DNA of 64,000 nt, from contig CAVPIA010000008.1 in NCBI GenBank assembly GCA_963704875.1, forward strand, positions 1,240,001 to 1,304,000, written 5' to 3'. Made by a program: the position numbers and the translations under genes. Positions 59,883 through 64,000 of this stretch are shown in pieces; position 1 is the stretch's first letter; each line of letters opens with the position of its first letter. Under the pieces are notes generated by a model. That model worked only from the letters and a program-made list of their open reading frames with translations, had not been told where the DNA came from and searched no databases. This DNA comes from CAMYOC01 sp963704875. Its GTDB lineage: Bacteria; Pseudomonadota; Gammaproteobacteria; Steroidobacterales; XN24.

Positions 59883-59888
59883 TATAAT
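59883..59888 (+). promoter_or_regulatory. Candidate -10 (TATAAT) of the rhodanese-grxC-secB-gpsA operon
   Basis: Perfect TATAAT about 40 bases before the rhodanese ATG, with GGAG at 59912-59915. No good -35 at the standard distance; GTGACA (59864-59869) is too close. Confidence 0.45.
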
Positions 59889-59928
59889 TTCGCGCTTGAC
59901 TGTCACCGTTTTGGAGAACCCTACCGGC

Positions 59929-60420
59929 ATGACGCAGTTCCTGGAATTCGCCGGCAATCACCCCTTCCTGGTCAGCGCCCTGGTGGCATTGACCCTGATC
60001 GTAATTGTCAATGAGGTCCGGATCCGGGCCGGAGGAGGCACTTCTGTCTCACCGGCGGATGCGGTGAAGCTGATCAATAACGGCGCGATCGTGGTCGACG
60101 TTCGAACCCAGGCACAGTTTCAGCAGGGCCATATCGTCAATGCCCGCAATCTGCCGCTCGCCGAGCTCGGCGAGAATGACACCGCACTGGCCAAGCTGCG
60201 CGACAAGGTCGTTGTCACCTGTTGCGACACCGGCATGGGCAGCGGCAAAGCCGCGCGGCTGCTGCGTGACAAGGGCGTTGCCGGCATCGCCAATCTTCAG
60301 GGCGGCCTTGCAGCCTGGCAGCGCGATAGTCTGCCGCTGGTGTCAGGCAAAAAGACGGGCGACACGCCGGGCGGCAAGAAGCGAAGCGAAAAAAACCAGC
60401 ATAAAGACGGCGGGAAATGA
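59929..60420 (+). CDS. Membrane-anchored rhodanese-like protein (YibN type)
   Basis: 163 residues from ATG 59929, with GGAG 14-17 bases upstream. A membrane helix (PFLVSALVALTLIVIVNEV) precedes a single rhodanese domain: VSPADAVKLINNGAIVVDVRTQAQFQQGHIVNARNLPLAEL and NLQGGLAAWQ. The active loop reads VVTCCDTGMGSGKAARLL, with the catalytic Cys in CCDTGMGSG. The basic tail is rich in Lys. YibN proteins are encoded before grxC and secB in gammaproteobacteria and interact with envelope insertion factors; the role is not settled. Stop overlaps the grxC start (ATGA). Confidence 0.92.
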   Translation: MTQFLEFAGNHPFLVSALVALTLIVIVNEVRIRAGGGTSVSPADAVKLINNGAIVVDVRTQAQFQQGHIVNARNLPLAELGENDTALAKLRDKVVVTCCDTGMGSGKAARLLRDKGVAGIANLQGGLAAWQRDSLPLVSGKKTGDTPGGKKRSEKNQHKDGGK

Positions 60421-60743
60421 GCAGGGAAACCAAAGCACGGGTAGTCATCTACAGCACACGTTTCTGCTCCTACTGCATGCGGGCGCGCGAAATGCTGGAT
60501 TACAAAGGCGTCGAGTATGAAGACGTCGCTGTGGACCGGGAACCCGCCAGGCGACGTGAGATGGAGTTACGCAGCAGCCGACGCACCGTTCCGCAGATAT
60601 TTATTGATGGTGAACATATAGGCGGGTTTGACGACCTGCACGCGATGGAACTCGACGGCAAACTGGACGCCCTGCTGTTCCCGCGGGCCATGGCCGGCGG
60701 GCAGACGTCCGCCGCCACCGGCCCAGAAATAGACAAGAAGTAG
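60417..60743 (+). CDS. grxC: Glutaredoxin 3
   Basis: 108 residues. Thioredoxin fold with the active site Cys17-Ser-Tyr-Cys20 (STRFCSYCMRAREML); the common form is CPYC, so Ser replaces Pro, which often lowers redox potential. The glutathione-binding segments RTVPQIFIDGEHIGGFDDL (cis-Pro) are intact. The C-terminal tail (about 20 residues after LFPRAM) is longer than in E. coli GrxC. Translationally coupled to the rhodanese gene and 16 bases before secB. Confidence 0.94.
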   Translation: MSRETKARVVIYSTRFCSYCMRAREMLDYKGVEYEDVAVDREPARRREMELRSSRRTVPQIFIDGEHIGGFDDLHAMELDGKLDALLFPRAMAGGQTSAATGPEIDKK

Positions 60744-60759
60744 CGATACTGGAGAGAAC

Positions 60760-61230
60760 ATGACTGACGAATCAGCCGATCAGGCCGCCGCAGCGGGAAC
60801 CCCTGGTCAAGTCGCCTTACAGCGAATCTATCTTAAGGACGCTTCTTTCGAGGCGCCGAACAGCCCGGGGATTTTGCGCGGTGAGTGGAAACCAGAGGTA
60901 ACCATGAACCTCAGCACCCGCACCGATGAGCTTGGCGAAGGTCGGTTTGAGGTGGTGCTGGAGATCTCGGTTGAGGCCAAGCTGGGTGACAACATCGCCT
61001 TCCTGACAGAGGTTCAGCAGGCCGGCATGTTTGTGCTGCAGGGATTCCAGCCCGCCGAGTTGGGCCAGATCCTGGGTATCTTCTGCCCGACCCAGCTGTA
61101 TCCCTACGCACGCGAGGCGATTGCCAATCTGGTCGGCAAGGGTGGTTTCCCGCAGCTGCATCTGCAGCCAGTGAATTTTGAGTCCATGATGGCAGACGCT
61201 CAGGCGCGGCAGGGCGATCAGCCGGAGTAA
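60760..61230 (+). CDS. secB: Protein-export chaperone SecB
   Basis: 156 residues. Landmarks of SecB: QRIYLKDASFEAPNSP, VEAKLGDNIAFLTEVQQAGMFVLQGF and GIFCPTQLYPYAREAIANLVGKGGFPQLHLQPVNF. SecB tetramers keep outer-membrane and periplasmic preproteins unfolded and hand them to SecA. GGAGAG precedes ATG 60760. Third in the grxC-secB-gpsA operon. Confidence 0.96.
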   Translation: MTDESADQAAAAGTPGQVALQRIYLKDASFEAPNSPGILRGEWKPEVTMNLSTRTDELGEGRFEVVLEISVEAKLGDNIAFLTEVQQAGMFVLQGFQPAELGQILGIFCPTQLYPYAREAIANLVGKGGFPQLHLQPVNFESMMADAQARQGDQPE

Positions 61231-61270
61231 GCCTGATCGCGGCAACGGCAAGCTTCAGCGGAGGAGCGTG

Positions 61271-62287
61271 ATGACGCAAGCGACGGCAATCGCGGTATTG
61301 GGCGCTGGCTCCTGGGGCACCGCACTGGCGATTCAATTCGCGCGCAGCGGCACTCCGACTTTCCTTTGGGGGCGGCAGGAAGACCATCTGGACAGACTGG
61401 CCGAGGATCGTGAAAACCAGCATTACCTGCCAGGAGCCAAATTCCCCTCTGAACTGCGTGTAGAACCAGATCTTCAGAAGGCGCTGACAGCAGCCCCGAT
61501 GGTCCTGGTTGCCGTTCCCAGCCATGCGTTTCGGCAAACCCTGGAAATGCTACGGCCATTCCTGCGCAGCGATGCAAGGGTGAGCTGGGCGACCAAGGGT
61601 TTCGAAGTAGAGTCAGGCTTGTTGCCACATCAGATCGCTGCCACGGTGCTGGGTCCGGATATCGCGACTGCGGTGCTGTCCGGCCCGACGTTTGCCAAGG
61701 AGGTTGGCGCCGGTCTGCCTACCGCAATGACCGTGGCGTCGGCGGATGCTGACTTCGCCAGCGCGCTGGCGGAAAGCATCTCCGGAGATCGTTTTCGAGC
61801 CTACACCTCGAACGATATGGTCGGAGTCGAGGTGGGCGGGGCGGTCAAGAATGCTTTGGCGATCGGTGCCGGCATTTGTGATGGCCTGGGTTTTGGCGCC
61901 AACACCCGCGTAGCACTCATTACCCGAGGGCTGGTTGAGATGACGCGTCTGGGCGTGGCACTCGGTGCCCAACCCGCAACGTTCATGGGACTCGCCGGCA
62001 TGGGTGATCTGGTACTCACCTGTACCGACGATCTGTCCCGCAACAGACGCATGGGGCTGGCGCTGGCGGCAGGCAAGACGGTCGCGGAAGCGGAAACCGG
62101 CATCGGCCAGGTCGTGGAGGGCGTGAAGGCCGCGGAGGCCGTACATCGGGTTGCGGCCAAGGCCAATATCGAGATGCCGATCTGTGAGCAGATCTATCGC
62201 ATCCTGTATCTGGGCGAGGACCCGCGCACGGCTGTCAGCACACTGATGCAGCGCGACCTGAAATCCGAATTTGCGCCGGGCAGCTAG
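61271..62287 (+). CDS. gpsA: Glycerol-3-phosphate dehydrogenase [NAD(P)+]
   Basis: 338 residues from ATG 61271, placed 4 bases after GGAGGAG (61260-61266); the preceding GTG (61268) is too close to the ribosome site. It makes sn-glycerol 3-phosphate for phospholipids. Nucleotide-binding motif VLGAGSWGTALAIQFA, then the KGFE / LSGPTFAKEV block, the catalytic Lys in VGGAVKNALAIGAGI and TLMGLAGMGDLVLTC-like FMGLAGMGDLVLTCTDDLSRNRRMG. Last in the operon; cysE, which follows gpsA in E. coli, is absent. Confidence 0.96.
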   Translation: MTQATAIAVLGAGSWGTALAIQFARSGTPTFLWGRQEDHLDRLAEDRENQHYLPGAKFPSELRVEPDLQKALTAAPMVLVAVPSHAFRQTLEMLRPFLRSDARVSWATKGFEVESGLLPHQIAATVLGPDIATAVLSGPTFAKEVGAGLPTAMTVASADADFASALAESISGDRFRAYTSNDMVGVEVGGAVKNALAIGAGICDGLGFGANTRVALITRGLVEMTRLGVALGAQPATFMGLAGMGDLVLTCTDDLSRNRRMGLALAAGKTVAEAETGIGQVVEGVKAAEAVHRVAAKANIEMPICEQIYRILYLGEDPRTAVSTLMQRDLKSEFAPGS

Positions 62288-62320
62288 GATCCGGGTGGAT
62301 GCGCCTTGACCTGTACCTCA

Positions 62321-62788
62321 CTAGTCGCGAGCGCCGCTGAATCCGACCTGGCGCCAGGCCTCGTAGACTGCCACCGCCACCGCATTCGACAGGTTGAGAC
62401 TCCGGTTACCGGCACACATCGGCAGCGTCAGACGACGCCGTTCGGGAATCGAGTCAAGAATCGTTTTCCCCAGTCCGCCGGTCTCCGAACCAAACAGCAA
62501 CGCATCGCCAGTGCCGAATTCGGCGTCGCTGTATTGGCGGCTCGCGTGACTGGAGAACGCATAGACCTCAGGCCGGCCAAGCGCCAGCAGACAGGATTCA
62601 AGGTCGTCGTGGCGGCGCACGGACGTGAACTCGTGATAATCGAGGCCGGCGCGTCTCAGCCGCGGCTCGTCAAGCTCGAAGCCAAGCGGTCCGACCAGAT
62701 GCAGACGCGAGCCTGTGTTGGCGCAAAGACGTATGATATTGCCGGTATTCGGCGGAATCTCGGGTCGGTAGAGGATCACGTCGAACAT
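62321..62788 (-). CDS. trmL: tRNA (cytidine/uridine-2'-O-)-methyltransferase TrmL
   Basis: 155 residues, a minimal SPOUT methyltransferase that 2'-O-methylates the wobble base of tRNA-Leu. The start MFDVILYRPEIPPNTGNIIRLCANTG and the three SAM-knot segments (LLFGSETGGLG, LTLPMCAGNRSLNLSNAVAVAVYEAWRQ) are typical. It is convergent with gpsA and divergent from the dihydroorotate dehydrogenase gene. Confidence 0.95.
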   Translation of the reverse strand: MFDVILYRPEIPPNTGNIIRLCANTGSRLHLVGPLGFELDEPRLRRAGLDYHEFTSVRRHDDLESCLLALGRPEVYAFSSHASRQYSDAEFGTGDALLFGSETGGLGKTILDSIPERRRLTLPMCAGNRSLNLSNAVAVAVYEAWRQVGFSGARD

Positions 62789-62826
62789 GCTGGCGCTGGC
62801 TCCACAGGCAGGCTAAGTGGGAGATT

Positions 62827-63780
62827 ATGAACTCAGCACCTGACAAGTTGCACCCGGGTCTCGGTCTCGATTTCTGCGGGATGCGTTTTGATTCGCCGAT
62901 CGTGCTGTTGTCTGGCTGTGTCGGTTTCGGCGAGGAATACACCAGGATCGAGGGCTTCTCCAACCGCGATGTGGGCGCGATCGCGCTAAAAGGCACTACG
63001 CCTGAACCGCGGCTGGGGAATGCGCCACATCGGGTTTATGAGACACCGATGGGAATGCTCAACGCGATCGGGCTGCAAAACCCCGGTGCGGACAAAGTGG
63101 TGGGGGAGATTCTTCCGCAGCTTGATTTCGATGAAACGCGTTTTATTGCCAACGTGTGTGGCTCGACGATTGACGATTATGTTGAGGTGACCCGCCGCTT
63201 CGACGACTCGGCCATCGACGCGATCGAAATCAATATTTCCTGCCCCAATATCAAGGAAGGCGGTGTCGCGTTTGGCAACTATCCCGAGATGTCAGCGCGG
63301 GTGGTCGCAGCCTGCCGGGCGGTAACCACCAAGCCTCTGATCACCAAGCTGTCACCTAATCAGACCGATATCCGGGAGAACGCAAGGCGTTGTATCGAAG
63401 CCGGCAGCGATGGCTTGTCGGTCATCAACACCTTGATGGGGATGGCGATTGACGCAGAGGCGAGGGCGCCCGTCATCGGCAATATCCAGGGGGGTCTGTC
63501 CGGCCCCGCGATTAAACCCATCGCATTGCTAAAGGTCCACCAGGTCTACGAGGTCGCCGGACCACTGGGCGTGCCGATCATCGGCCAGGGCGGCATTTGC
63601 AATGTCACCGACGCGATTGAATTCATCATCGCCGGCGCCTCGGCGGTCGGTGTTGGCACCGCATTGTTTTACGATCCGATGGCCTGCAAGAAGATCAACG
63701 AAGGTATTGCGGATTATCTGCAACGCCACGGAATGGCTTCTGTCGGTGAACTGGTTGGCTCGATCCGCCTGCCGGACTAG
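62827..63780 (+). CDS. pyrD: Dihydroorotate dehydrogenase, class 1 (1B-like)
   Basis: 317 residues. FMN-binding TIM barrel. The catalytic base is a Cys in INISCPNIKEGG, which marks class 1 rather than the Ser of the membrane-bound class 2 enzyme. Other blocks are GAIALKGTTPEPRLGNAPHRVYETPMGMLNAIGLQNPG and GGLSGPAIKPIALLKVHQV...GVPIIGQGGI. Class 1B enzymes normally work with PyrK, which is not adjacent. GGGAG precedes ATG 62827. It makes orotate for pyrimidines. Confidence 0.9.
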   Translation: MNSAPDKLHPGLGLDFCGMRFDSPIVLLSGCVGFGEEYTRIEGFSNRDVGAIALKGTTPEPRLGNAPHRVYETPMGMLNAIGLQNPGADKVVGEILPQLDFDETRFIANVCGSTIDDYVEVTRRFDDSAIDAIEINISCPNIKEGGVAFGNYPEMSARVVAACRAVTTKPLITKLSPNQTDIRENARRCIEAGSDGLSVINTLMGMAIDAEARAPVIGNIQGGLSGPAIKPIALLKVHQVYEVAGPLGVPIIGQGGICNVTDAIEFIIAGASAVGVGTALFYDPMACKKINEGIADYLQRHGMASVGELVGSIRLPD

Positions 63781-63822
63781 ACGCTCGATCGACTGGCGCC
63801 ATACTCGGGCTCAGGCAAGCAC

Positions 63823-64000
63823 TCAGCGCGAGGCGCCGATGCCCAGTTCACGGATTTTCCGGGTCAGGGTATTGCGACCCCAGCCCAACAGTCGCGCGGC
63901 CTGCTGGCGATGTCCGCCGGTGCGCTCCAGCGCAGCTTCGATGAGCGCCTGCTCGAACTGTGGCAGCGCCTGGTCCAATAGCGGTTCTCCGCTGTCGTGC
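63823..64000 (-). CDS. ntrC: Nitrogen regulator NtrC, C-terminal part (5' beyond window)
   Basis: Only the last 58 codons are in the window. The peptide FEQALIEAALERTGGHRQQA then ARLLGWGRNTLTRKIRELGI is the Fis-type helix-turn-helix that ends NtrC (GlnG), with GWGRNTLTRK highly specific for NtrC rather than other sigma-54 activators. The receiver and AAA+ domains lie outside. Presence of NtrC indicates a sigma-54 regulon in this organism. Confidence 0.9.
   Translation of the reverse strand, partial: HDSGEPLLDQALPQFEQALIEAALERTGGHRQQAARLLGWGRNTLTRKIRELGIGASR

Overview
The window is a 64 kb, GC-rich, gene-dense chromosomal segment of a Gram-negative bacterium, most likely a gammaproteobacterium. 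The block envC / yibQ diverging from yibN-like rhodanese-grxC-secB-gpsA, followed by trmL, is gammaproteobacterial synteny. Other supports are SecB, UvrD, TrkA/TrkH, the dtd-tatABC cluster, NtrC and lipoproteins. Genes for a PEP-CTERM protein, an M2 (ACE-type) peptidase, secreted S9 peptidases and TolB/TPR membrane proteins suggest a free-living, probably aquatic or sediment protein degrader; a Woeseia-like lineage is a guess only. I see no rRNA, tRNA, insertion sequence, CRISPR array or prophage.

Layout. 1-7.5 kb: end of heme O synthase, an unknown membrane-anchored protein, a GATC-rich tandem repeat, uvrD, the trkA-trkH potassium uptake operon and a small TPR protein. 7.6-11 kb: a TRAP transporter split between dctQM (+) and a Tat-lipoprotein receptor (-), then an AT-rich spacer with a near-perfect palindrome. 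11.3-13.3 kb: dtd and tatABC. 13.4-24.3 kb: a peptide-use region with two S9 peptidases (the first frameshifted), a POT transporter, an M2 dipeptidase lipoprotein, an OPT transporter and an EamA exporter. 24.5-27.4 kb: a coiled-coil protein, Dps, small membrane and TPR proteins and a DUF4920 protein. 27.5-33.4 kb: two convergent TolB-like/TPR membrane proteins flanking a DUF481 barrel. 33.7-35.0 kb: an unusual SpoT-type HD / CBS-like / HEPN-motif fusion. 35.1-36.3 kb: a PEP-CTERM C-type-lectin gene with a sigma-54 promoter and a duplicated upstream box, and a glyoxalase-family protein.

36.4-39.7 kb is a minus-strand run (holin-like, VC0807 family, FieF metal exporter, EncFtn-type ferritin, PPK2) diverging from a Na/phosphate cotransporter with a PhoU-like tail. 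41.6-49.7 kb is minus-strand: ComB-like phosphatase, TPR/2OG-oxygenase, transaldolase, a translationally coupled trio ending in an EAL/GGDEF protein, two small exported proteins and DUF2905. 50-55 kb holds DUF2214, a Rid protein, a Sel1/prolyl-4-hydroxylase, a 57-residue PLDc_N-like protein, two acetyltransferases and DUF2238. 55-64 kb holds a diguanylate cyclase, yajL, yibQ, ctpA, envC, then rhodanese-grxC-secB-gpsA, trmL, a class-1 dihydroorotate dehydrogenase and the 3' end of ntrC.

The observations most worth following are the HD-CBS-HEPN fusion, the sigma-54/PEP-CTERM control region, the orphan EncFtn ferritin in a metal/phosphate neighbourhood, the frameshifted peptidase beside its intact paralogue, and several short tandem repeats at gene edges (1.83, 12.45 and 54.88 kb). 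No single unambiguous new system is visible. All function calls come from motif and family recognition by eye.
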